Shown one piece after another: positions 23,338 through 36,340 of a stretch of 64,000 nucleotides of DNA (positions within the stretch are counted from its first letter, which is position 1; the number at the start of each line of letters is the position of its first letter). The notes beneath the pieces were generated by a model. The model saw only the letters and a program-made list of their open reading frames with translations, was not told where the DNA came from and did no database searches. The DNA lies in assembly GCA_008477525.1 (NCBI GenBank), contig SPDT01000005.1, positions 3,782,001 through 3,846,000 of the forward strand, given 5' to 3'. The position numbers were made by a program, and so were the translations under genes. This DNA is from Hypomyces perniciosus (taxonomy: Eukaryota; Ascomycota; Sordariomycetes; Hypocreales; Hypocreaceae).

Positions 23338-26300
23338 GTTTATATTTTCTCATAATAACTATACTATTACCTTTAGCCTTTAATATTACCAAAAAAGGTT
23401 ACTAAAATTATTAATAGCCTAGTTATAATATTATAAAAGGCTTTATATTTTAAAAGAAATTTACTAATGTTTAATTATAACGAGACCTTAAGCCTAAACC
23501 CTTATATGTTTATAGTAAAAAATATACTTAAACTTAACCTTTTAGCTTATAATTAAGTCTTTACCTTTTATTTGATTTGAAAATATTAAAGTCAAAATAA
23601 AAAGTATAAAAAGAGATCTTAATTAACACGTAAAATTTATTAATAACTTTTATAATTAACTTTATATTTATATGATTTTAAAAGTTTATAATAATAATTA
23701 TAGTTTAACTTTATAACGTTAAATATTAGAATTTAAATAGTTTTTAAATATTATTTTTAATTATGTTTAAAATTAAAAATGTAATTTTAATGTAGCTTTA
23801 AAATAAAGAAAGTTTAAAAATACCATTCTTATTAAAGATTTAAAGTTTATTTAAGATAGAATTTAAGTGAAAAGTAAGATAGTTAATACGTTTATTAAAA
23901 TTAAAAATAATAATATATTAAAATATTAAATTAATAACTTTAAAATAAATTAAATATAAAAAATTAAAATATAAAGATTTATTAATAAAATATATAAATT
24001 AATATTTTATTATACCTTAATATTTTATAAAAAAACTATTTCTTATTTTAATAATTAAGTAAATAATAATATTTATAAATTAATATAAAAGGTATTTGAT
24101 TATATTATAATGAAAAAAAACTTAAATAATCTAAAAATATAAAATTAATAAAACTTTTATTAAATTGTAAAATTAATAATACAAAACTATTAACTTTTTA
24201 TAATGTATTATGTTAAATTTAAAAGTAATTATAAATTTAAAAAGGTAAATAATAATATCTTTTAATAAATTTTATTTGAAAATAAATTGAATGTTTTAAA
24301 GTAGAAAAGTATAAATAGCTTGATATAATTAAATATTATATTTATTAATCTTATAATATAAAAAATATTAATAACTTCATAATTTATATTATTATTATAA
24401 TAATTAATATACAATTCATAAATATATTAAAATGTAAATAGTTAATATTATAAAACTTTAAATTTTATAGGGATATAATAATATTCTTTCAAAATATAAA
24501 ACATATTCAAGTAATAGTATTATAATACTTTAAAGTAAAGTATATATTTTAAATTATAGAAAAAGTCTATTAATACTATAAATCTTTGTTTTGTAATTTT
24601 GATAATATTAATATCTTCTAATTTTAAAAAATAATGTATTATATTATAAAAGTTTATTTTTATATTATATTAATACAAGTCACTTTATTAAAAAATTAAT
24701 TACTTTTAGTACTATATTTATATATAAAATTAAAACGTTTAATAGAAAAAGTAAAAAGAAAGTAATTTTTTAATGATATTATATTAAAGATTATAATAAA
24801 ATAATAAAATGATAAATAAACTTAATAGGTTTACAAATATAATCAATTATACTTAATAATAAACTATTAATTTTAAATACAATAAATATTATATTATTCT
24901 TTGTATATTTATTAATAATTATATTAACTTTCATTAATTATAATTATTTTTTATAAAGTTTTATAAATAAACAATTTCTTTCAAAGTTTTAAATTTTAAT
25001 AATATAATTGTTTAAGTTAAAAAGATTTATTTTAATTAATAGTAAAATAATAATATAATTTATTAATTGTATAATTTCAAATACAAATATAATACAATAT
25101 AAAAAGCTATATATATATATATACTTTTAAAATATTATAATTATAATAATATAATTTTAATATTAATTAAGTTATATTGATAATTACTTTTAATGTATAA
25201 TATTATTTAAGAAATTACTGCCCTTAAATTCCTATTATATTTATGATTTTTAATTTAATAAAAACATATTTTCAAATATACTATAAAAATAAAATACTTT
25301 TAGAATAATATAAATATTATTTTTTATAGCTTCTAGTAATATTTTTATATAGTATTATAATAAAAATATTTTTCAAAGGTATTAAAATTAAATATTAATA
25401 AATTTATAAAACTGAAATTAAAATTAATAAAAAGTAACATTTCAAAAAGAATATTAATTAATTATAAAACAAAATTATTAACTTTGTTTTATAATTAATA
25501 AATAAAATCTTTTTTAAAAAATAATAGAACTATAAAATTAAGCTTTTATTAAAAAAACTATTATATTAAAAAAACTATTAAATATTATTAAATAAATTTT
25601 AAATAATAAAATAATAATTAAATAAAACCTTAATTAAAAAATTTATCATATTATTTAAATTAAAATATATTACCGTTTTACTTTTTATTATAAAGTTTAA
25701 ATAAAGTATTTATATTTATTAAAACTATTATAAGTTTAATAATATTATTATAAAACGTTATTATTTATTATTACTAATTTCAAAAATATTAAATACTTTA
25801 TATAATATTAAATTTTATATTAAATTAAATATAATAACTGCTTTTAATAAATTCAAACTTATAAACGAATATAAATAAAGAATAATATTTTGAGTTTTTC
25901 TTATATTTTTTAGCCTTTATAATATTTTAACTTTTTTTAATTTTCTATTACATATATTTTATATAATCTATTTTAATAACATTTCAATTCATTTAATTAT
26001 ATAAAAGATATTAATAATATATATATAAGTTTTGGAAATAAGTTAATTAATATAAACTTTTAAATTAATATTAAAATATATAAATTTAAAATAATAAAGA
26101 TAAAATGCTTTAAATAAATCTTTACAAATAATAATATTATAATAAACTTTAAAAAAATCACTATAATTATAAATTAAAAAGAATATTTAAATTATTATAA
26201 ACTTTAATACTTTTTAAATTTTATAAATATTTATTAATCATTTATAAAAAGCTTTTTTTATATTTATAAACCTTTAAATAACCTATTAAAAAGAATATTT

Positions 26301-27344
26301 TATCAAATGAAATAAAACTTTAGATTATTATATTTAATTTTTAAAAGTTAATTTATAATTACCTTAATTTTTATTGTATTTAATTATAATTAAAACATAC
26401 TTTTAAATATAAAAACTTTAAATTAAATATTTAATAATAGAATAAAAATAATCTTTTATTATTTATAATATATCTTTTATTAAAGTATTTATTTATTAAA
26501 TATAATTATAAAATTGATAATAAAAAACTATTAATTATCATTAAATTATTATACAAATATTATTTTAAACTTTAAAATATAAAAAATAACTTCAAAATTA
26601 TTATAAATTATAAAAACTTAAAATACCTTATAATTATTAAAGTATTAAATCAAAAATAAATTTATAAATTTAAATTGTTATTTTACTATAATTCTTTATT
26701 TAGTAATTTAAATTAATAGTAAAAAAGATTAATATATTAAATAAAGGATTTTAAAATATTTTGATAGAATTAGATTAAATTAATAATTAATTAAAAATAA
26801 ACTTTACTTTTAAAAAGGTATTATAATCTTTATATTTATATTACTATTATAAAAATATAAATAATAAAAGCTTATTTATTATAATAATTAATATTTTAAA
26901 TTGAAATTTAAAATATAAATTAAGGGAATAATTAATAAAGCCTACAAAATATTAAATATAATAAATATTATAATATAAATACGTTTATTAAAGGTTATAA
27001 TTTATATTTTTAAATAAACTTAAATAAAATTACTTTTTAAAAACTTTAAAACTATTATTAATATTATTTTAAATTTAAAGTAATAGTTTAATAAATTCTA
27101 TTATATTACTATTTAATTAGAATTAGTAATGTTTAATATATAAAAATATCTTTATAATTATATATTATTTTATATAAATATAATATTTTATTATTATTTA
27201 GATCTTTAATATTAAAAATTTACTAGTATCTTTATATTATAGATTTATATTGTATATAAAGCTATAAGAATAATTATATTAAATTAATGTATTTAATTTA
27301 TATTTAAATGTTTAAAGCAGTTATTTTAATAATTCAAAATCTAC
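23173..27344 (+). mobile_element. Gypsy-1 copy B (5' LTR and most of the internal region, cut by Copia-1 copy D)
   Basis: The 165-bp LTR (23173-23337) is followed by sequence collinear with copy A from its first bases to the integrase region (copy A about 5205). There the match stops and a Copia-1 LTR begins. It is more AT-rich than copy A and shorter over the same span by more than 1 kb, so it carries internal deletions. The missing 3' part is not found on the far side of copy D, so the junction is no longer a simple nested insertion. Inactive. Confidence 0.75.
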
Positions 27345-27611
27345 TTATTGGGTTAAGTAGGCTGGGGCCCTTCCGCTTGCCGGCGTTAGGGAGCTCTTAT
27401 CTGCTATATAAGCAGATACAAGCTAACATATACACCGCGTAAGCGATATATTAGACTATATAGGCGCTTATAAAGCGCCTGCATACAGCTTTTTCTTTAT
27501 ATTAGCTATATATATATATAGTAAAGCCACTATAGTATATTCTCTTTTATAGAATTAAGCTTTATTTTTTATCTCTTTATACTCTATATAGCTATACTGC
27601 GCTCTACTATA
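27345..27611 (+). repeat. 5' LTR of Copia-1 copy D
   Basis: About 267 bp, aligned end to end with the copy E LTRs (38741-39004, 45603-45868) and, inverted, with copy F (36073-36340). It ends CTACTATA, corresponding to CTGCTACA in copy E. Confidence 0.8.
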
Positions 27612-27622
27612 GTTATAAACCT
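27612..27622 (+). promoter_or_regulatory. Primer-binding site of Copia-1 copy D (mutated)
   Basis: GTTATAAACCT directly follows the LTR; copy E has ATTATGAGCCC here. Undoing RIP-type changes in either copy gives GTTATGAGCCC, the complement of GGGCUCAUAAC in the anticodon stem-loop of eukaryotic initiator tRNA-Met. Confidence 0.6.
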
Positions 27623-30600
27623 AAATAGTAATTATTAAAGTTACTAGAAACTTCTACTTTAATATTATATCTCTCTTTATACCCTTGACCTTTACCTTTA
27701 AACTGCTAAAGCTATTTTCTATAATAGATAGTGTAAAGGATATTGCTTTTATAAAGCTAGAATTAATAGTTTAATAGATTAAATAACTTACTATTTTCAC
27801 TAATTATATAATAACTGCTAGGGTATAGAATAGGATTAATCTAGATCTCTTTAATTAACTAAATAATAGTTTCTTTACTTTTAAGCTATTTACTTTAATA
27901 AAAGTAAAAGAAACTGCAGTTAAAGTATTTAATTAAAACCCCTTTTTAGTTAATATCTTTATTTACTATAATAATATACGTTAAAAGTATTAATTCTTTA
28001 TTAATAGTAATAATATAAAAAAAGGCTAAAATGATTATTTTAAAATAAATTTAAAAGACAGTTAACTTTAGCATTTATACTTTAATTTTAATAGACCTTT
28101 AAGCCGCAGCCTTAGCCTTTACTACTACTAAAGCAGCTTATAATAATAATAAAGATTTTAATATAAAGTTTACTATATATTAAGTTATTAAAAAGCTTAA
28201 AGATTAACTAGCTCTTTATAAAGATATAATATATAAAAAAGTGTATTTATTTTATTAATATATACTATGTAAAGCAAAATGCAGGAATATTAAGCTAAAA
28301 GTATAGTATATTTACTAGGCGTATATCTATATAAATCCAGTAAAGTATAAGCTTTTTAAAGTTATAGGAATAGCTTTTTAAATAGCTTTTTTTAAAGTTA
28401 TTAAAATATACTTTACCTTAAGCTTCGCTACCGACTATTTATTCTATATAAACAGCTTAATTCAAAGCAGTAAAATAAAAGAAATGTTTTTTTTAATTAA
28501 TTTAGCTGGCTATTTTTTAAATAGTATAAAGAATATAGAAAACTATACTTATAGCTGTTATATAACACTTAATAACCGCTTAAATAATATATGAAATAAT
28601 AATAGTATATATTTAAAGCCTAATAAAGAGTGCCTTTATAGACTTAAAAGGTATACTTAACCTTTAAATAACTGCAGTGAAGTATATACTATACTCGCTA
28701 AAAGGCTTAATAAAAAAGGGAAATACTCTTTTATGCTTAAATAGGCTATAAAGATTTACGCGCGCCTGCAAAAAGATAATAAGTTACCTGCAAGAAATTT
28801 AATAAAAGGGGTATTAACTTTACTGCCTTAATATAAAAAGGAATAACCTTAACTATTATAACTACTTTAATCTCCCTAAATTTAATTAATAAAGATAATA
28901 TAAGCCCTGCAGTATATTTAAAAAAGTATATTATAATATATTAATATATAGAATATACTTTACCGCCTCTTTTAAAGCACCCTTTTTAATATATACAGTA
29001 CTATTTATTTTATAAATAGCAGGAATTACTTTATTCCCAGCTGTTTTATTTTAAATATAAAAAAGGATTATATTAAAGTAAAAGGAGCTAGGTACCTTAT
29101 AATTAAAAGAGGATATTATTTACTAAAAGATACTCTTTATAATCTATATTAAAAAATAGCGCACTTTATTAAATTTACAGATATAGCTATAGTTAAAGGA
29201 TTTTATATTAATATTATATTTTTATCAAAGGTTTAAAAAGCAAGGATTTAGCTAATAAAGTATAATAATATACTTTACACTAATATAGTTAATTCAAATA
29301 CTATTATAAAGAAATTAAAGTATAGGTATAATTTTGTATTTCTTTAATATAAACCCCTATTGCTTTATATTGCCTTTATCTTTAAATATGCTATACTAAA
29401 CAGCTTAACAGCTCTTTTTATACTTCTTTATATAGATTATAGTATTTATATAGTATTAAAAAGTAGGAGAAGATTAATATATAATCCTTTAGTATTATAA
29501 TATAATTTAAAATAGCTTTAGCATTTATAATTAGGATATTTAGGCCTAAAAGCGCTTAAAGCGCTTATAAAAAATATAAAGAATATATATATTAAAGGAA
29601 CTATATATATAGATTATAAAGCTTATACTCTTATATATGCAAAACAAGTTATTTCTTATAGACTATCTAATAAATAAACGCTAAAACTATTCTTTAAAGT
29701 ATACTGGGATCTTTAAAACTATCCTTAAAGCTATAATAGGGATAACTGGCTTTTAATGCTTAAAAAAGAATATACTATATAATTATATATACGGCCTTTA
29801 TTAAATAAAGAATAAAAAACTATTTTCAATACTTTTTTTTAACTTTATAAGTATAGTAAAGATATAATATAATATCTCTATATACTTCTTTAAGCAGGAT
29901 AATAAGAAAGCTGTAATTATAGTTAAAAGCTTATTATACTTTTTGATTTAGGCTAATATAAAGGGTATTATTTTAAAGCTTACCTTTTCCTATATATATA
30001 AACTAAATAGCGCTTTGGAATAGGCAGGTTAAAAAGTTATAAATAAGTTAATTAAAATATTAAAAGCTATGAGTCTCTTAATTAACTTATAGCCAGAAAG
30101 TATAAAAGCTGCAGTATATAGTATTAATATAAGTCTTACGCGCAGCCTTACTATAATATTATTTATCAATAAATTAAAGTAATAGTTCTGCGACTTTATG
30201 CCCTTTCTAATAAGGGAGCCTTTATAGACCTATAGCTAAATTAAAGCAGGCTTTATATATATAGCTGCCGCGCCTATATATTTAATAGAGACTATAAGGC
30301 TAGCTAGAAAAAAAAAGAATTTAAAACTAAACCTAAAAGGCTAATGCAATATTTTATTAGCTATACTGTAAATAATATATATTGCATTTAATTACCCTGC
30401 TTAGTACAGGTAATTATTATAAAAAATATACAGTTTAATAAAACTAGCTTTTTTAATAGAAATAAAGAGATCGCGGATAAACTGTCTATAGTTAAGTTAA
30501 ATAAGCTGTTTAATAAAGTTAAAAAGATAAGCCAGAATTTAAATTTTTCCTTATATATATTCCTGCAGTAAAGAATACGTTTATAGGTAATATAAAAAAA

Positions 30601-31741
30601 GAAAATATACTTTTAAAGGTAGCAGAGATATAGAGTATTAAGGATAATTTAATAAACGCTTTAAATAAACTATTAGTATACCTAAAAGGACCTTTTAATT
30701 TTTAAATATTAAAGGTTACTTTAAAATAGTTAATCTTTATAGATAATACTAGTATATTAATAAAAACCTCAAACAATACTCTTACAAGTAATTTACCTTT
30801 TTTTATAGAAAAGGATATAGCAGAAAAAAGGCTTTATATATTAAAAGTATATAACCTAATAAAAGAAAATAATCTATTAAGGCTAAAAGCAGACTAGTAT
30901 ATAAAAGACTTACCTACTTTTATAAAAGAAGAGTAGACCTTTAAAGAAATACTAGTTAATAATCCCTTAAATAGTAAAGCAGTAGCTAATATTTATAAAA
31001 GCTTAAGACTTTAAGTGAAATAACTTATAAAAAAAGCTAATAAATATCTCTTAGTATATAAAACTAAAACGCGCACTTTAAGTACTGCTTTTAAAGATAA
31101 TAAACTTAATATATATATAATAATTACTAGGCTTTTTAGTTTAATATTATATTAACTGTTATTTAATAAATAAAAGTTAATAAATAATAAATAATAAATT
31201 AAAAAGTATAAAAATAGTATTTACTGTTTTTAATGCAGTAATAGACTATAAATTTACATTTTAAAAAAGTATAGCTTTTAATAAATTAACTATTTATTAA
31301 AAGGATTTAGCAAAACTGCTAAAAGATTAAAAAGAGTTTATAAAATACCTATTTAAAGATAGGTTTAAATAAACTGTATATAATAAAATTAACTCTCTAT
31401 ACATAAAAGGAACCTAGTAAAAGACAGTATATTTAAAGGCAATATTAATACTATTATTAATATATTAAGTGTTTACTTATAAGTTTAACTAAAACAAAAA
31501 TTTAAAACGCTATAAAATTTACTTTATAGCCTATAAGGATTTATAAAAGCGCTCTACTATAAAGAGTATATATACAGCTATATTAGCAGTATATTCTTTC
31601 TATATATTTATTACTGTTATAGTAAAATTTAACTTTAAGTTAAAGTAGTATAATATTAAAAATACTTTTTTTAATACTTTAAAAGATAAGAATTTAAAAC
31701 TACTTATATATAAGCTTTTTAAAGGTTTTAAATAGCTAATT

Positions 31742-34629
31742 TGTCAAGGGGGAATTGGCACTCCAAAACATATACACAATATACATATACACCTATACAT
31801 AACAACTAGTATTGAGCCCGGGAACTGCGCTCTTAACAGAACTATAAAGTAGCGATTAAGTAATATAAAGGCTAAAAAGATACTGCAGATTATTTAATTA
31901 TAATGCCAGCAGCTAAAAGTAACTAACAGTTACCTTTATATACCTTAGCGACTATATTCTTATAGGTAGGGTTATATATTAAAAGGGGAAAAAGGTTATT
32001 ATTTATTAAACTAAGTCTATCTATATATCTTTATACTCCTATACTTTCTTAATCTAGTAGCTGCTTAAATAAGCAGCTAACCTTTTTTAAATAAATTAAT
32101 AAAAAAAATACTAATATATTAAGTATATTAATTACCCCTAATAAAACCCTCTTTATAAGTATTTACAAATAAAAGTAGCGAATCTTAATAAAACGTTTTT
32201 CCTATTAATCCCTTTAATATTAGTATAATAATATTTAAGGAAAATGTAAATAATATAGGAAAGTAGTAGAAAAAGTATTATTAAAAGAAAAAAAAAGGGA
32301 AAGAAAATTAAAAGTAAAACTACTGCCATTTATATTATTAATTCCTCCTTATTTAATTTATATTAAATTATTCCCTTTTTATTAGAATTATTATAATTAA
32401 ATAGTCCCTTTTTATTAATCTCTTTATTACTGGGTATTTTAAACTACTATCCGCTTATTTTATATCAGTTATCCTGTTATTTATATAAGTATATAAACTT
32501 ATTCTCAGATATTATCTTAAGCCGATTCATCTATTAGCTTAAGTAAAGTTAAGCTGCAGTATATATTTAAGGCTATAATTCGCTAGACTTAGGAACATTA
32601 AAGTATAGTTTTCCCTATTATTGCTATAAAGGCTACTATTATAGCTTGCCCTCCTTTACCTAATTTTAAAAGATCCTTTTTATTATCCTTAATTACTCGC
32701 CAGTTAAGTTTAGTAGTAACTCCTAAAACTCTTTTATTTTTCAAGTCTTAATTGTCCTTTAATACATCGGAAAAGCTATTACTTTCTTTAAAGGAAACTA
32801 ACTCTACATTTAAGGTTTTAGCATTATTAACGACAGCTAATATAGTTAGCGGGGGTCTTATAGGTTATAGTATTACTAAAAAACGCATTAACCTACTCTT
32901 AATTACTAGTCCTACTACTATTTTTATAAAAGATACTGCTTATATTGCTAGGCTAATAGTATTATTTTATTTCTTTACTACTAATACTATTTATAAAATA
33001 AAGGAGAATACTTTTCTTTTCCCTTACTGTAACTAACTTGGCTATATAGCTAAGGGTGTAAGTATTATTAGTGTAGGAAGTTATATTTTAGGTGCTGGCT
33101 GCTGTTATTAGAATTTTCTTTAAATACTTAAAGGTAAAAAGGCAATTAATTGTCGAGAAAGACTATTATTATAATAGATTAACCTATTCTCCTTCATAAA
33201 GTTATTTAACAGTATTCTTAAATTAATTAAGCACTAACTATTAATTTTGATTATATTCCTCCTATAAGTTATTCTAGGAGGAGCCTATTAGCATTAATTT
33301 AACTTAATTAAATAATACTTAATTTAAAAAAGGTAGGATATTTTTAATATTTATTTTAAAATTTATAATAGTAAGTTTATTTACTGCTAAAAATTAGTAT
33401 AAAACCTAAATAATATCTATATAGCTTTTAGCTAAGTATTTAAGGTATAGGTATTAATATTAATCTTAAAGTAAAAGTTTAAATCCCTTTAAATTAATTG
33501 TTTTATGCTTTCTAAAGCTAAAAGAGATAAAGATCCTGCTTAAAGGTCCTGCTAGTTAATTTAATTTAATACTAATAAGTCTATAGAGCATTTACTGGAT
33601 CTAGAATAGGCTTAAATAGCTATATTTATTAGCTCTAGGTTATTCTATATATAGGACTATATAAAAGCTGAATAAATAAGGAAATCCAGCTTTTTTAATT
33701 ATATAGGCTTATAAATCGAGGAACTGCTGCGCTTAGCGCTCGCGGTTATATCTGTAAAAGTTAAAGTAGTAGAGGTACCTGCATTTATTAAAAATATAAA
33801 TATATTAGTATTTAAGGAAATAAATTAACCCTGTAAAAATTTATTATCTTTTAGTAAAGTACTGGAAGTTCTATAGTCTATTAGGAATACTAAAAGTTTA
33901 AAGTATTATTTAATTAAAGGCAGGGGTACCTTTAAAAGCGTCTATAAATACTATTATCTCGGCTTAGGCCACTTTAATAGTCGCTAATCCTTTTACTATT
34001 ATATAAAGTATTGCCTTTAAAGTAAAGTTTAATATTTATTTTTTATAGGAAAGGTTATATAAAAAGTTATAAATATTTTTAATATAAAAGCGCTATTTAT
34101 TTACTTTAAAGTTAAGTATTAATATAAGATTCTTATAGTAAATATAGCTTAAAGTAATTATTATTTTAACTAGTAGTTATAGGTAGCTGGTAATATACCA
34201 GTTAAATTAAAGGTAGATCTATAATAGTTAATAGCTATATTAATTTGCAATAAGATTAATAGTAAGGTTTTATTTATTTAGCTTAAAAAAGTTCCTAGCG
34301 CAGCTTAAAAATATTTAGTTAATATAGTAGGGGAGTAGAGTTCTTAGCTTATCTTTTATAGGCCAGAAAAATAAAGTAAAAGGGTAAAGGTTTTTTTTTA
34401 AATAGGATATTATAGTAAAGAAGGAAAAAAAGGTATAATTAAATAGTTTTAAGGTAGGATTTAAAGTAAGGGTAATATTTTGGTTATAGTAAAATAGGAT
34501 TATATTTAAGTAGATAAAAAGAAGAAAAAGAGGTAGAGTATAATATTATTTTTGTCTTTTTATAGGTGCAGGTATATAGTTTAGTGTATAGGGTGGTTTT
34601 TTTATTGTATATAAATTACTATTCCTTTA
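31742..34629. other. Unidentified, moderately RIPed repeat-like sequence (region H)
   Basis: Begins abruptly inside Copia-1 copy D with TGTCAAGGGGGAATTGG, an LTR-like TG start, and a 97-bp patch of mixed composition ending TTAACA at 31838. A TATA-like TATATATTAAAAGGGG occurs near 31970. A near-perfect palindrome AGCTGCTTAAATAAGCAGCT lies around 32062. From about 33730 to 34540 one plus frame is interrupted only by TAA/TAG and reads as a Lys-rich protein (for example VKVVEVPAFIKNINILVFKE). An open 94-codon frame at 32752-33036 starts at TTG and is not convincing. I do not recognise any family. It may be the upstream part of the G element. Confidence 0.4.
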
Positions 34630-36072
34630 AAGTGGCCTTTATAACTCGCTTAATTTTTTATTTTTTTTTTCCTTTCTCTCTTTTTTTTTTTTTTCCTCTT
34701 AATCTTTCCTTAACTATTATTTAATTATAAAGGATCCTGCTAAAAAAGCCTATTATTAATTACTTAATATAGCCGAATTTATTAATATACCTATTGCAGG
34801 CAAGAAAACCTTTAGCGAGATTTCTTTATCTTAGAAAGGTTAAACCTAGCTTTATTTTTCTATTTAATTATCTACTTTAAATAAAGCTTTAGTAAATAAG
34901 TATTATTTAATTGGCGTCTTTATTCTAACTTTATCTAGGTTTAAGAGTATTTTGCCGTTTAGATTATAAGTAGTATCAATATTAATTAATTAAATTTGCC
35001 AATTTATTTAGAGATTGCTTTCTCCCTTTTATTTATATTATTTTTATTACTTTTATTATTTATAAAAGGTTATACTTTTAAGGAATATTCTTAGCGCTAT
35101 ACTTTTAAAGGCTTTTAGTTATATCTTGAGAATATTATATGCGCTATTAAAGGAAAGCTTCTTAAGCCTATTTATATTTTAATAGAGATTTTATATATTT
35201 ATAGGTAGTTCTTTTATACTCTTTTTAAGTAGATAAAGTGTATTAAGGCCCTGTTTATATTATTTTATAGATCGTATAATCCTTAGTTTTGCTAAGGGTG
35301 CCTTTAGACTTAGTCTATTACTATTACAACTGCTAAAGAATATATTTTATTCCCTTTTTACAACTATATCCTTATCCCAGGTTTCTAATAAAGGGATTAT
35401 TTAAATTGCCTTTAATCCAGGGCCTCTTTTTATACTTAGCGACATTTTCCTAGTTACTAGCCTCAATAAAGTAACTAAAGTATAGCTACTACTTTCCTTA
35501 AAAAGGATTAGACATTTACTTTTATTAGGCCGGCAGTCTCTAACTATTTTAATCTTTTAATAGCCTTTTATTTTATAAAAGACTTTCTTTATTTTAAAGG
35601 AAATAAAAAGGCAGAGAGTTAGGCGATTTAGCAGGTTTAAAAGTTTATTTTAGCTTCTATTATCAAGAAATAAGCGATTAATAAGGAAATATAGTTAATA
35701 AATTATTTAATCTTATAGTTCTTTTCCTTATAGTATACCTAGGTTATATTTTTTATAGGCAAGGCAGTAGACTTTAATTAGCGGCTATCTCTTCCCCTTT
35801 AAAAACAATACCTAATAGCTGTTTTTTAGGAATATTACTATTTATTTACTTTCATATATCCTTTATATAGAGGTAGTTATCCTGACTTATCTAGTTTATT
35901 CTAGGAATAGCTAGTTTAAAGTATTATAAGGGATTGCGTTTTAGTTAAAATATCTCTTTTTCCTTTAATTTATAAATATGCCCTAGTTCTTAGCTAGACT
36001 ATTTAATTTTATTAACTATATGTTTTTTTAATAGTTAAAGAGTTACTATAAAGCTTTTTGAGTTGTTAATTA
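34630..36072 (+). repeat. Unidentified repeat family G, copy G1
   Basis: Aligns on the same strand with 47085-48600 (G2) over about 1.4 kb. It opens with a pyrimidine tract (34651-34715) that is also present, diverged, in G2. After it a plus frame with stops confined to TAA/TAG reads KDPAKKAYY, FSEISLS and further hydrophobic protein-like sequence; a second frame is similarly open over part of the length, so the true frame is not certain. No RT, DDE or zinc-finger motif is recognised. At 36073 it is interrupted by the Copia-1 copy F LTR, while G2 continues. Confidence 0.6.
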
Positions 36073-36340
36073 TATAGCGGAGCGCGGCAGAGCTATGTGG
36101 AGTATAGAGAGATAGGAAACGAAGCTTGATTCTATAAAAGAGAATATGCCGTAGTGGCCTCGCTATATATATATATAGCTAACACAAAGAAGAAGCTATA
36201 TACAGGCGCTTTATAAGCGCCTGCATAGTCTGACATATCGCTTATGCGATATATATATTAGTTTATATCTGTTTATATAGCAGATAAGAGCTCTTTAGCG
36301 CTGATAAGCAGTAGGGCCCTGGCCTATTTAACCTAATATA
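36073..36340 (-). repeat. 3' LTR of Copia-1 copy F
   Basis: 268 bp, reverse complement of the Copia-1 LTR. On the minus strand it is preceded by the polypurine tract AGGGGG and starts TATATTAGG (TGTATTGGG in copy E). Confidence 0.8.

Larger units (their letters stand above)
27345..31741 (+). mobile_element. Copia-1 copy D (5' half, heavily RIPed)
   Basis: The LTR (27345-27611) and about 4.1 kb of internal sequence are collinear with copy E from 38741 to 43141, differing mainly by C-to-T and G-to-A. The region spans gag and the pol integrase and stops early in the reverse transcriptase (after the AFF-N- and PEGFKQPN-equivalent). At 31742 unrelated sequence begins. The remaining 3' half of the family is present in opposite orientation as copy F. 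The left boundary inside Gypsy-1 copy B is uncertain by a few bases. No target duplication could be matched. Confidence 0.8.

Noticed and set aside
32752..33036. 94-codon plus frame in region H with hydrophobic segments
   Set aside because: TTG start and no family resemblance. It lies in moderately RIPed repeat DNA where open frames of this length arise by chance; described under region H only.
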